Shown here piece by piece: positions 18,414 through 26,500 of a stretch of 64,000 nt of DNA (the first letter of the stretch is position 1; each line of letters opens with the position of its first letter). The position numbers and the translations under genes are program-made. The notes under the pieces were generated by a model. The model was not told the DNA's origin, made no database searches, and was given only the letters and a program-made list of their open reading frames with translations. Source of the DNA: Allobosea sp. CRIB-10 (GTDB lineage: Bacteria; Pseudomonadota; Alphaproteobacteria; Rhizobiales; Beijerinckiaceae); assembly GCF_900112185.1 (NCBI RefSeq), contig NZ_FOKP01000002.1:186001-250000 (forward strand), written 5' to 3'.

Positions 18414-19161
18414 ATCCCGCTCCATTCTTGCTGCCTCCCTCGCTCCCGATCCTGTCCCGGAAACATCGTTCGTCACGGTTCCACTCCACACGCCACTCAC
18501 GCTCACCAAGGCCGCCGCGATGGCGCAGCAGCCGCAATCCGAAGGCGGGATTGCCCGGCGCCTGCGCCTCCCGCGCCCGCGACGGCAAGGCACGCACCTG
18601 CCAGCGCGTGCTGGCGGCGCTAGGCTGTGGCTGCGCCGCCACCCGCAACAGCAGGGTCAGGACGCCGGAGGTCTCCGCCGCCAAGGCGAGGCGGCGGCTG
18701 GCGGTGAGGTCGAACTGGCGCGGTGCGCCCCAAGGCTCGATCAGGGTCGCCCCGAGCGCGGCGCAGCGGGCCGCCTCTGCGCCGGCCCGCAGCGCCCCCT
18801 CGCCGTCGCGGACCCGCACCAGCACGATCTGCGCGGGATCGAGCCCGAGCTCGGCCAGGCCCGGCGGATGCAGCCGCCCGGCCTCGGCGTCGAGGAAATC
18901 CTGCCGGACCCAGAGCACCGGCCGCGCTCCGGCAGCGCGCAAAGCCAAGGCCGCGGCGCAGCCTGTGGCGGCGGGCAGATCGGCCCCGGCCGCGGCATAG
19001 ACCTCATGCAGAGCCGCGCGCGCCAGGCCACCACCCAGCGGTTCGTCCAGCGAAGGTACGCCGAACGCGACACGCTCCACTGGCGACAGCTGGCGCGCCA
19101 GCCCCGCCAGAGCGAGGCTCTGCCGCAGGGCGGCGAGGGAACGGGTGGAGGCTTCGGTCAT
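18331..19161 (-). CDS. imuA: ImuA, RecA-like SOS mutagenesis protein
   Basis: A 276-residue protein with the ImuA pattern: SPVERVAFGVPSLDEPLGGG near the N-terminus, a RecA-like core, and REWRVEWNRDERCF near the C-terminus. ImuA modulates the ImuB-DnaE2 polymerase. It is the first gene of the operon, with a LexA box immediately upstream. Its last 83 bp overlap imuB in another frame. Confidence 0.88.
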   Translation of the reverse strand: MTEASTRSLAALRQSLALAGLARQLSPVERVAFGVPSLDEPLGGGLARAALHEVYAAAGADLPAATGCAAALALRAAGARPVLWVRQDFLDAEAGRLHPPGLAELGLDPAQIVLVRVRDGEGALRAGAEAARCAALGATLIEPWGAPRQFDLTASRRLALAAETSGVLTLLLRVAAQPQPSAASTRWQVRALPSRAREAQAPGNPAFGLRLLRHRGGLGEREWRVEWNRDERCFRDRIGSEGGSKNGAGYAAPLSRPLVSLSGERTPSPAGLRRAG

Positions 19162-19171
19162 CAGGATAAAT

Positions 19172-19186
19172 GTTCACTTTTTGTTC
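19172..19186 (-). promoter_or_regulatory. LexA box (GTTC-N7-GTTC)
   Basis: GTTC at 19172-19175 and GTTC at 19183-19186 are separated by exactly seven bases. This is the alphaproteobacterial LexA operator (GAAC-N7-GAAC when read toward imuA). It lies 10 bp before the imuA ATG, so LexA would block the SOS mutagenesis operon. Confidence 0.9.
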
Positions 19187-19335
19187 CTAGCATAAAACGA
19201 CTCCAAACGGCTCCAGAGTCAAGCCCGCATCCGCTTCCGCTTGCCTGCGGGCGCCTCGCTGCTGTCATATCAGGGCAAACCGGATCGCCTATCAGCTCAG
19301 CGCCGCCCGCTCCGCGGCCTCGCCTGGAGACCGCC

Positions 19336-20340
19336 ATGAGTTCGGGACTCTTCGCCCTTCTCGACGATGTCGCAGCCCTGGCCAAGGTCGCTGCGGCCAC
19401 GCTCGACGACGCCGCCGCACAGGCGACCAAGGCCGGCGCCAAGGCGGCCGGCATCGTCATCGACGACGCGGCAGTGACGCCGCGTTACGCCGTCGGCTTC
19501 GCGGCGGAACGCGAATTGCCGATCATCTGGAAGATCGCGCTCGGCTCGCTCAAGAACAAGTTGCTCTTCCTCTTGCCGGCGGCGCTGGTGCTGACGCTCG
19601 TCGCGCCCTGGGCTATCACGCCGCTGCTGATGATCGGCGGCGCCTATCTCTGCTTCGAGGGCTTCGAGAAGGTCTACGAGCTCGCGGTGCCGCATGCGCA
19701 TCACGACGAAATTGCCGGCGAGGGCGGCACCGACATCCTCGACGCCAAGCAGCTCGAGGAGCAGAAGATCGCCGGCGCGATCAAGACCGACTTCATCCTC
19801 TCGGCCGAAATCATGGCGATCACGCTCTCCACCATCACCGCCTCCTCCTTCTGGATGCAGGCGCTGGTGCTGGCAGTGGTCGGCCTCGGCATGACGGTCC
19901 TGGTCTATGGCGTCGTCGCCCTGATCGTGAAGGCCGACGATGCCGGCGTCGCCCTGTCGCGCAGCGGCATCCTGCCGATCCGGCTGCTGGGGCGCGGCCT
20001 CGTCGCCGGCATGCCGCCCTTCCTCAAAGTGCTGAGTGCGGTTGGCACCGCGGCGATGCTCTGGGTCGGCGGCGGCATCATCATCCACGGCCTCGCCGGC
20101 TACGGGCTCGCCGGGATCGAGCATGTCATCCATGATGTCGCGGTCGTGGTCGGGAAGGCCTGGCCGGCGCTGACCGGCGTGCTCGAATGGCTGACGACAG
20201 CGGCTGCCTCGGCCGTGTTCGGGCTCATTGTCGGCGGGCTTTGCCTCGTCGGCATGCACTTCATCGTCGAACCGGTGCTGAAGGCCTGGCGCGGTAGTGG
20301 CGTGAAGCCGGCAGCCCTGCCGGAAAAGCAGGGCCACTAG
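19336..20340 (+). CDS. DUF808 family inner membrane protein (YedI-like)
   Basis: A 334-residue membrane protein that opens with SSGLFALLDDVAALAKVAAATLDD, the signature start of the DUF808/YedI family, and has about six to eight hydrophobic segments after residue 70. The Ala-rich N-terminus is cytosolic and likely amphipathic. The function of the family is unknown. It is divergent from imuA across 174 bp. Confidence 0.9.
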   Translation: MSSGLFALLDDVAALAKVAAATLDDAAAQATKAGAKAAGIVIDDAAVTPRYAVGFAAERELPIIWKIALGSLKNKLLFLLPAALVLTLVAPWAITPLLMIGGAYLCFEGFEKVYELAVPHAHHDEIAGEGGTDILDAKQLEEQKIAGAIKTDFILSAEIMAITLSTITASSFWMQALVLAVVGLGMTVLVYGVVALIVKADDAGVALSRSGILPIRLLGRGLVAGMPPFLKVLSAVGTAAMLWVGGGIIIHGLAGYGLAGIEHVIHDVAVVVGKAWPALTGVLEWLTTAAASAVFGLIVGGLCLVGMHFIVEPVLKAWRGSGVKPAALPEKQGH

Positions 20341-20417
20341 GCAGCAACGGGACCACACGGCGGCCCGAAATCTGCTAGCGCTGGCAACCGGTCCGGCTCG
20401 CGGGCCGCGGTGCCCTC

Positions 20418-21356
20418 ATGCTGCAATTCCTCGCCACCAGCACGCCCTTCTTCGCGGTGATCGCGCTCGGCGCCTTCACCGCCTGGCGCGGAATGTTCAG
20501 CGCCGATGCGGTCAGGGTGTTCAACACCTTCGCCTTCATGGTGGCGACGCCGGCGATGGTGTTGCGGGTGATGTCGCGCCAGCCGATCGCTGAACTCTGG
20601 AACGGCATCTTCTTCGCGGCGCTCGCCCTGATCGGGGTCGGGGTACTCGGACTCGCCATCCTGCTGCAGCGTCGCCTGCTCGGCCTGCCCTTCCCCAACG
20701 CCGTGTCTCGGGCGCAGGCCCTGGTCGGCGGCAATTTCGCCTTCCTCGGCCTCCCGCTGATGCTCGCCTTCCTCGGCGACAGCGCCGCAGCGCCGCTCGC
20801 GATCGGCCTGATCTGCGACACCGCCCTGATCGTGCCGCTCTCGATCGGGCTGATCGAGGCCGGGCGTGGACGCGGCTCGCCCCTTGCGATCGCGTTCAGG
20901 CTCGTCCGGGGCACGATCGTCAACCCGTTCATGCTCTCGATCATGGCCGGCATCGCTTTGTCGCTGAGCGGGATTGCGTTGCCTGAGCCAGTCGACCGTT
21001 TCCTGCTCTTCCTCGGCGCCTCGGCGGCGCCGGTCGGCGTCTTCGCGCTGGGGATCGCCGCCTTCCAATGGAGTCGCGAAGGCAAGCTGCCTTTGCGCGG
21101 GGTCCTGCCGCTGGTTGCCGGCAAGCTCGTCCTGCATCCCCTGCTGACCTGGGCGGTGCTGGCGCTGGTGCTGAAGCTCGACCCGTTCTGGGTCCAGGCC
21201 GGCGTGCTCTATGCGGCGCTGCCGATCGCGGCCAATGTCTTCGTCATTTCCGAACGCTTCGACACCGGCAGCCGCCCGATCGCGGCGGCGATCGTGATCT
21301 CGACCGCCGCAGCCGCCCTCACCTTCCCGCTAGCGATCTGGCTGATCTCGCCCTGA
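20418..21356 (+). CDS. AEC family transporter
   Basis: A 312-residue membrane protein of the auxin efflux carrier family, with ten hydrophobic segments in two halves. ALVGGNFAFLGLPL and the Ala-Pro stretch AALPIAANVFVIS, where the two halves cross, match the family. Bacterial members export or exchange small organic acids such as malate or malonate. The substrate is not clear here. Confidence 0.9.
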   Translation: MLQFLATSTPFFAVIALGAFTAWRGMFSADAVRVFNTFAFMVATPAMVLRVMSRQPIAELWNGIFFAALALIGVGVLGLAILLQRRLLGLPFPNAVSRAQALVGGNFAFLGLPLMLAFLGDSAAAPLAIGLICDTALIVPLSIGLIEAGRGRGSPLAIAFRLVRGTIVNPFMLSIMAGIALSLSGIALPEPVDRFLLFLGASAAPVGVFALGIAAFQWSREGKLPLRGVLPLVAGKLVLHPLLTWAVLALVLKLDPFWVQAGVLYAALPIAANVFVISERFDTGSRPIAAAIVISTAAAALTFPLAIWLISP

Positions 21357-21399
21357 GCCGCCATCATACGGGTCCAAAACCGCCCGTCCGGAGACGTCC

Positions 21400-22497
21400 A
21401 TGCCAAGCCAGCTCTTCCAGCCCTTCGATCTCGGCGGCCTTCATCTGACGAACCGGGTCGTGATCGCGCCGATGTGCCAGTATTCGGCTGAAGACGGCTC
21501 GGCCACCGATTGGCATCTCATCCATCTCGGCAACCTCTCCTTGTCGGGCGCCGGACTCCTGATCATCGAAGCGACGGCGGTCGAGCCGGAAGGGCGGATC
21601 AGCCCGGACGATCTCGGCCTGTGGAGCGACGCCAACGAAGCGGCGCTCGGGCGCGTGCTCGAAGCCATCCGGCGCCATTCGGACATGCCGGTCGGCATCC
21701 AGCTCGGCCATGCCGGCCGCAAGGCCTCGGTCCATTCGCCCTGGACCGGTGGCGGACAGCGCCCGCTCGAGGATCGCGGCTGGCAGACGCTCGCTCCCTC
21801 CGCCCTGCCGATGCAGGCCAAGGACCGGCCGCCGCTGCCGCTCGACGCCGCCGGTTTGAAGCGGATCCGCGAAGCCTTCGTCGCGACGGCGCGCCGGGCG
21901 GTGCGGCTCGGCCTGCAGGCGATCGAGCTGCACTGCGCCCATGGCTATCTGCTGCACCAATTCCTGTCGCCGCTGGCGAACCAGCGCGACGACGCCTATG
22001 GCGGCTCGCTGGAGAACCGCATGCGCTTCCCGCTCGAGGTGTTCGGTGCGGTGCGCGAGGCGGTCCCGGCCACGATCCCGGTCGGCGTACGCGTCTCCGG
22101 GACCGACTGGGTCGAGGGCGGCTGGGACATCGGCCAGACCGTCGCCTTCTCCGAGGTGCTGAAGGCGCGCGGCGTCAGCTTCATCCATGTCTCCAGCGGC
22201 GGGGTCTCGGCTGCGCAAAAGATCGCGCTATCGCCGGGCTACCAGGTGCCGCTGGCCCGGGCGGTCAAGGCGGCGACGGGCGTGCCGACCATCGCCGTCG
22301 GGCTGATCACCGATTACGAGCATGCCGAGGCGGTCGTCGCCGGCGGCGATGCCGACATGGTCGCGCTGGCGCGTGGCATTCTCTACGAGCCGCGCTGGCC
22401 CTGGCACGCCGCCGCCCATCTCGGCGCCAGCGTCAAGCCGCCGAAGCAGTATCTGCGCTCGCAGCCGAGCCGGTTCCGGACACTGTTCGAGAACTGA
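21400..22497 (+). CDS. NADH:flavin oxidoreductase/old yellow enzyme (YqjM type)
   Basis: A 365-residue FMN-dependent ene-reductase. Motifs include APMCQYSAEDG, QLGHAGRKAS, the substrate-binding ELHCAHGYLLHQFLSP and the FMN-phosphate region ALARGILYEP. The cysteine in MCQYS and the His pair in HCAHGYLLH are typical of the thermophilic-like YqjM subgroup. It likely reduces activated C=C bonds of electrophiles using NAD(P)H. Confidence 0.94.
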   Translation: MPSQLFQPFDLGGLHLTNRVVIAPMCQYSAEDGSATDWHLIHLGNLSLSGAGLLIIEATAVEPEGRISPDDLGLWSDANEAALGRVLEAIRRHSDMPVGIQLGHAGRKASVHSPWTGGGQRPLEDRGWQTLAPSALPMQAKDRPPLPLDAAGLKRIREAFVATARRAVRLGLQAIELHCAHGYLLHQFLSPLANQRDDAYGGSLENRMRFPLEVFGAVREAVPATIPVGVRVSGTDWVEGGWDIGQTVAFSEVLKARGVSFIHVSSGGVSAAQKIALSPGYQVPLARAVKAATGVPTIAVGLITDYEHAEAVVAGGDADMVALARGILYEPRWPWHAAAHLGASVKPPKQYLRSQPSRFRTLFEN

Positions 22498-22508
22498 GGA
22501 AGCCGGAC

Positions 22509-22817
22509 TCAATCGCCCGGCTGCGCGCCCTCGTAACCCTCGATGATGACGAGGTCGACCGGGCCGACCTTGGCGAGGTGCTGCACGGCCGCCTGGTATT
22601 CCGGCGAGTCGTAGCAGGCGCGCGCCGTCTCGATGTCCTGGAACTCGATGACGACATTGTGCTTGCGGCCCTCACCGCGGGCGAGTTTGTACTCGCCACC
22701 GCGCACGAGGAACTTCGCACCGTATTTGGCGAAGGCGATGGCGTTGAGCGAGCGGTAGGTGGCGTATTCCGACTCGCTCTGCACGTCGAGCCGGGCGATC
22801 CAGTAGCCTTTCGCCAT
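22509..22817 (-). CDS. DUF1330 domain protein (copy 2)
   Basis: A 102-residue protein with the DUF1330 ferredoxin-like alpha/beta pattern: MAKGYWIARLDV, then FLVRGGEYKLARGEG and VVIEFQDIETARACYDSPEYQ. It begins 2 bp after its upstream paralogue ends, and the two probably form a homo- or heterodimeric barrel. The function of the family is unknown. Confidence 0.88.
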   Translation of the reverse strand: MAKGYWIARLDVQSESEYATYRSLNAIAFAKYGAKFLVRGGEYKLARGEGRKHNVVIEFQDIETARACYDSPEYQAAVQHLAKVGPVDLVIIEGYEGAQPGD

Positions 22818-22819
22818 GC

Positions 22820-23107
22820 TCACGCCCCCTCGACCGCGATCAGGTCGATCTCGCCGGCGCCCTCGCGCAGCTTGCGCGCCTCGGCATATTCGGCAGAGAA
22901 CAGATAGGCCTTGGCCGTCGCGTAATCGGGGAATTCGAGGACGACGTTGCGGGCCACGCCCACGCCCTCGCCGACCGTCATCTGGCCGCCGCGCACCAGC
23001 GGCGTGCCGCCATATTGCTTGATCGCCTCGGAAGCCTTCGCGGCGTAGACCGCCCATTGCGTCGCATTGGTCACCTTGGCGCGACCGATCACATATCCCT
23101 TGGGCAT
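22820..23107 (-). CDS. DUF1330 domain protein (copy 1)
   Basis: A 95-residue paralogue of the next gene. It shares the layout MPKGYVIGRAKV, LVRGGQMTVGEG and VVLEFPDYATAKAYLFSAEY but has diverged clearly, so the duplication is old. The start is the ATG at 23107. Ahead of it is a palindromic repeat region. Confidence 0.88.
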   Translation of the reverse strand: MPKGYVIGRAKVTNATQWAVYAAKASEAIKQYGGTPLVRGGQMTVGEGVGVARNVVLEFPDYATAKAYLFSAEYAEARKLREGAGEIDLIAVEGA

Positions 23108-23139
23108 TGCCGTATCCGTATCCGGTGGAAAGGAGCGGC

Positions 23140-23200
23140 AGACTATCGCATCGGACCGAAAAGTGGACCCCACTTTTCGGAAGACTCCGATGCGACAATA
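23140..23200. repeat. palindromic intergenic repeat with CGAAAAGTGG/CCACTTTTCG core
   Basis: TCGCATCGGA and TCCGATGCGA form the outer arms, and CCGAAAAGTGG and CCACTTTTCGG the inner arms. It is probably related to the repeats near 46760 and 57590, which share the GCGAAGTGG-type core. Confidence 0.7.
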
Positions 23201-23203
23201 CTA

Positions 23204-23247
23204 TGATAGATCATCGTGATCGCGTCCGTTCGGACGCGCGATGATCT
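23204..23247. other. hairpin between pyrF and the DUF1330 pair
   Basis: AGATCATCG...CGCGTCC and GGACGCG...CGATGATCT form a long stem around GTTC. It abuts the pyrF stop codon and may act as a terminator structure for pyrF, although no T-run is evident. Confidence 0.5.
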
Positions 23248-23953
23248 AGGCGGCCCCGGCGATCTCGTCCATGACCGCAGCCGCCGCTGCACGCGGGTCA
23301 GCCGCGCGGATGATGGGACGTCCGACGACGAGGTGATCGGCGCCGGCGCGGATCGCTTCGGCCGGGGTGAGGGTGCGCTTCTGGTCGCCGGCGGCGCTGC
23401 CGGCCGGGCGGATGCCGGGGGTGACGATCGCCATGTCCGGCCCGATCACCTCGCGGACGATCTCGGTCTCGGCGGCAGAGCAGACGATGCCGTCGACGCC
23501 GGCGCTGCGGGCCTGCTGAGCGCGCATGCGCACGAGGTCGCGCACGGCGAGGCCGTAGCCGGCATCCTTGAGGTCGCCGTCGTCATAGGAGGTCAAAGCG
23601 GTGACGGCGAGCAGCTTCAGCGCCGCCTCGCCGCGCCCCTCGACAGCGCCGCGCATGGTCTGCGGATAGGCGTGCACGGTCAGGAAAGTGACGCCGAGCT
23701 TGGTCAGTGATTCCACACCCTCGGTGACGGTGTTGCCGATGTCGTGCAGCTTGAGATCGAGGAAGACCTTCTTGCCCTCGGTCACGAGCTGGCGGGCAAG
23801 GTCGAGCCCGCCGGCGAAGGCGAGCCGATAGCCGATCTTGTAGAAGCTCGCCCCGTCGCCTAGCGTCGAGACGATGCGGTAGGCGTCCCAGACCGTCGGC
23901 ACGTCGAGTGCGACGATCATGCGGTCCCGGAGATCGTTGATCTTCTGCGTCAT
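23246..23953 (-). CDS. pyrF: orotidine-5'-phosphate decarboxylase
   Basis: A 235-residue TIM-barrel enzyme that converts OMP to UMP in pyrimidine synthesis. Residues IVALDVPT, the catalytic [15 protein letters not shown] tetrad region (D-x-K-x-x-D) and TPGIRPAG are present. The ATG at 23953 gives [12 protein letters not shown], the usual start. Confidence 0.97.
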   Translation of the reverse strand: MTQKINDLRDRMIVALDVPTVWDAYRIVSTLGDGASFYKIGYRLAFAGGLDLARQLVTEGKKVFLDLKLHDIGNTVTEGVESLTKLGVTFLTVHAYPQTMRGAVEGRGEAALKLLAVTALTSYDDGDLKDAGYGLAVRDLVRMRAQQARSAGVDGIVCSAAETEIVREVIGPDMAIVTPGIRPAGSAAGDQKRTLTPAEAIRAGADHLVVGRPIIRAADPRAAAAAVMDEIAGAA

Positions 23954-24068
23954 CGCCTTCCCTCCACCTGCTCCCGAGGTGAAAGGCACGATTCGAATCG
24001 CCGCGCAAGGATTATCTCATTTCTGAGACAAGTCCTTTTTTCGATCCGCCGCGAATGCACAGAATGCC

Positions 24069-24728
24069 TCACTCATCCTCGTCACGAGGCTTCGCCGCCA
24101 TTACCTGCGCAAAAACCTGCGTCCAGACCTCCGGCGGCTGGGCGCCCGAGACCGCGAGCTTGCCGTCGACGATGAAGAAGGGCACGCCGGTGACCCCGAC
24201 CTTCTGGGCATGCGCCTCCAATCCGACGATGGTCTCGCGCAGCTCGTCATTGGCGAGCTCGTCGCGAGCCGCCTGCTCGTCGAAGCCCTGCTCGACGGCG
24301 ATCGCGACCAGCGTCTCCAAGTCGCCGATATCGCGCCCCTCCTGCCAATAGGCCTTGAACAGCGCCGCGGTCATCTCGCCGCCGCGCTGCACGGTCGCGG
24401 CGGCGGCGACGAGCATATGCGCCATGCGGGTGTTGACGCTCTTCGTCACCTTCGCCCAGTTGAAGGTGACGCCGCTCTCCAGCGCCGCCTCCGACAGACG
24501 CAATTCGATCTCGCGCCGCTTGCCGGGGCCGAACTTGCCGTCGAGATAGGCGGTGCGGTCCATGCCCTCGGCCGGCATCTCCGGATTGAGCTCATAGGGC
24601 AGCCAGGTGATGGCGACGCGCTCGGTGAGATTATGGTTGGCGAGCGCGGTCTCGAGCCGGGTCTTGCCGATGAAGCACCAGGGGCAGGCGATGTCCGAGA
24701 CGATCGCGAGCGGCAGCTTGTCCTGCAT
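24069..24728 (-). CDS. DsbA family oxidoreductase, FrnE-like
   Basis: A 219-residue thioredoxin-fold protein with an inserted helical domain. The active site is CPWC at residues 15-18 (SDIACPWCFIGK), and the cis-proline loop is GVTGVPFFIVDGK. There is no signal peptide, so it acts in the cytoplasm. Relatives include FrnE and 2-hydroxychromene-2-carboxylate isomerase. The CxxC favours disulfide exchange. Confidence 0.92.
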   Translation of the reverse strand: MQDKLPLAIVSDIACPWCFIGKTRLETALANHNLTERVAITWLPYELNPEMPAEGMDRTAYLDGKFGPGKRREIELRLSEAALESGVTFNWAKVTKSVNTRMAHMLVAAAATVQRGGEMTAALFKAYWQEGRDIGDLETLVAIAVEQGFDEQAARDELANDELRETIVGLEAHAQKVGVTGVPFFIVDGKLAVSGAQPPEVWTQVFAQVMAAKPRDEDE

Positions 24729-24741
24729 TGATGATCTCCGC

Positions 24742-25127
24742 TCAAACTGTTTGGACCGGGTCGCCGTAATGGGCGAGCAACGCGTCCGAAGTCAAAAGTG
24801 TCAGGCTCTCGGCCCGGCCTGCGCGACCAGCATCCGGTCGAACGGGTCCTTGTGATGGCTCGGCAGCCTATCCAATACGAGGGCGTGCTCCCCGAGCACC
24901 GGCATCTCGCAATAACCGTTGTCGAGCAGGCCACGCCGCAGAACCTGCAAACTGACCGAGAAATCCGCCCTTCCGAGGGCATTCTTGATCGCGATCTCCC
25001 AGAGGCTGACGACACTGAAGAGCAGTTCGTTGTCGGGATCCTGCAGCAGGTGCAGAGCTTTCGCGGACAGCCGGTGTGGTTGTCCCGCACTCCATAACAG
25101 CAAATGCGTATCCAGCAGCAGCTTCAC
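24742..25127 (-). pseudogene. vapC: PIN-domain toxin VapC, frameshifted near the 3' end
   Basis: From the GTG at 25127 the frame gives a PIN domain (LLLDTHLLLW, SLWEIAIKNAL, DPFDRMLVAQA) that stops after 108 residues at 24801. In the next frame the sequence continues as AESLTLLTSDALLAHYGD and ends at 24742. Restoring one base near 24812-24818 gives a 128-residue protein of normal length. The lost tail holds the TSD aspartate, the fourth PIN acidic residue, so the toxin is probably inactive. The GTG overlaps the antitoxin stop. Confidence 0.82.
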
Positions 25128-25369
25128 GAACGGCTTTCGAACAGGCCAACGATCTCCTCGGCTCCCATTCGGTCGAAATCGTCAGGCACGCTGATCTCTC
25201 CATCCATGAAGCCTATGCGCCGAACCAACCGGAGCTCCCCCTCATCGAGCGGCACGAGCTTGACCATCGGCTTTCCGGCCTTGGCAATAACGACGCTCTC
25301 GCCCTTCGACACCCGCTCGACCAACCGCGAGAGATTGGTCTTGGCTTCGTGGATGTTGACTGTCTTCAT
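25124..25369 (-). CDS. Phd/YefM-type antitoxin paired with the PIN toxin
   Basis: An 81-residue antitoxin. The N-terminal DNA-binding domain opens MKTVNIHEAKTNLSRLVERV and continues through VVIAKAGKPMVKLVPL, typical of prevent-host-death antitoxins. The acidic C-terminus (DDFDRMGAEEIVGLFE) is the toxin-binding part. It overlaps the toxin start by four bases. It is intact although its toxin is damaged. Confidence 0.92.
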   Translation of the reverse strand: MKTVNIHEAKTNLSRLVERVSKGESVVIAKAGKPMVKLVPLDEGELRLVRRIGFMDGEISVPDDFDRMGAEEIVGLFESRS

Positions 25370-25380
25370 GTCCGCTCTCG

Positions 25381-25403
25381 AACTTAGTTCATCGGACTTA
25401 GTC
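25381..25403 (-). promoter_or_regulatory. candidate autoregulatory site of the antitoxin gene
   Basis: AACTTAGTT (25381-25389) and GACTTAGTC (25395-25403) are two near-palindromic 9-mers sharing ACTTAGT, 14 bp apart and 12-34 bp before the antitoxin ATG. Paired sites at this place suit a Phd-type repressor. Confidence 0.45.
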
Positions 25404-25435
25404 TAGCACCTAGCCTTTGGGATCGATACCGCCGC

Positions 25436-26500
25436 CTATATCGGCGGATAGGCGTGGAGGTCGCCATGGCGATCCTCCGCGAAACCTTGCGCGCCGGGCG
25501 TCTCGCAGCCCGAAAGGAAGGCGGGCCCGACCGGAATCTTGCCGGCCCCGCCGGGGATGTCGAGGATATAGGTCGGCTGGCACAGGCCGGAAAGGTGGCC
25601 GCGCAGGCTTTTGACCAGCGCGTGCCCCTCGGCCAGCGAGAGCCGGAAGTGAGATGTGCCCGGCGCGAGGTCGGGATGGTGCAGGTAGTACGGCTTGACC
25701 CGGTTCTCGACGAAGGCGCGCATCAGTGCCGACAGCGTCTCGACATCGGCGTTGACGCCCTTGAGCAGCACGCTCTGGCTGACGAGGACATGGCCGGCAT
25801 CGGCGAGGCGCGCCAGCGCGGCCTTCGAGTCCGTCGTGAACTCGCGCGGATGATTGGCGTGGACGGCGATGTAGCTCGCCTTGCCGGGGATGCGCAGCGC
25901 ACGGGCATAATCCTCGGTGATGCGCTCGGGCTGGACCATCGGCACGCGCGTATGCCAGCGCGCCACCTTGATCTGCGGGATCGCGGCAAGGCGCCTGGCC
26001 ACCTCGCGCACCCGCCTGCCTGAGAGGATCAACGGGTCGCCGCCGGTCATGATCACCTCCCAGATCTCAGGGCGGGAAGCGAGATAAGCGAGCGCGGCCT
26101 CTAACTTGTCGCCGGTCAAGGCGTCGCCGCCGGGTCCGACCATCTCGCGACGGAAGCAGAAACGGCAATAGACCGGGCAGGCATGGACGAGCTTGAGCAA
26201 GGCCCGATCCGGATAGCGATGGACGATACCCTCGACCGGCGAATGCGCCTCGTCGCCGATCGGGTCGGCGAGCTCCTCCGGCAGGGTCGTCAGCTCGGCC
26301 GCGGCGGGAATGAACTGGCGAGCGATCGGATCGGCTTCGTCGGCCGGATCAATCAGGGCCGCGATCGCCGGCGTCACCGAGACGGCATAGCGCTTCGCCA
26401 CTTCGCCCAGCGCCTGCCGCTTTTCAGGCGCGACGAGACCACGCTCGACGAGAGCGTCGAGCGTCCTGAGCGGCTGACCGGGCGGCTGGTGGATCGTCAT
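25436..26500 (-). CDS. epmB: EF-P beta-lysylation protein EpmB (lysine 2,3-aminomutase family)
   Basis: A 354-residue radical-SAM, PLP-dependent enzyme. The Fe-S cluster motif C-x3-C-x2-C is at C108, C112 and C115 (HACPVYCRFCFRR), followed by TGGDPL for SAM binding and GGAGKIPVGP for the PLP lysine. It converts alpha-lysine to beta-lysine for attachment to EF-P. The ATG at 26500 overlaps the epmA stop (ATGA). With epmA and efp close by, EpmB is preferred over a catabolic KamA. Confidence 0.95.
   Translation of the reverse strand: MTIHQPPGQPLRTLDALVERGLVAPEKRQALGEVAKRYAVSVTPAIAALIDPADEADPIARQFIPAAAELTTLPEELADPIGDEAHSPVEGIVHRYPDRALLKLVHACPVYCRFCFRREMVGPGGDALTGDKLEAALAYLASRPEIWEVIMTGGDPLILSGRRVREVARRLAAIPQIKVARWHTRVPMVQPERITEDYARALRIPGKASYIAVHANHPREFTTDSKAALARLADAGHVLVSQSVLLKGVNADVETLSALMRAFVENRVKPYYLHHPDLAPGTSHFRLSLAEGHALVKSLRGHLSGLCQPTYILDIPGGAGKIPVGPAFLSGCETPGAQGFAEDRHGDLHAYPPI

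Noticed and set aside
22509-23198. 229-residue fused DUF1330 protein
   Set aside because: The first half is an out-of-frame reading of the upstream paralogue; two separate genes with good starts explain the region better.
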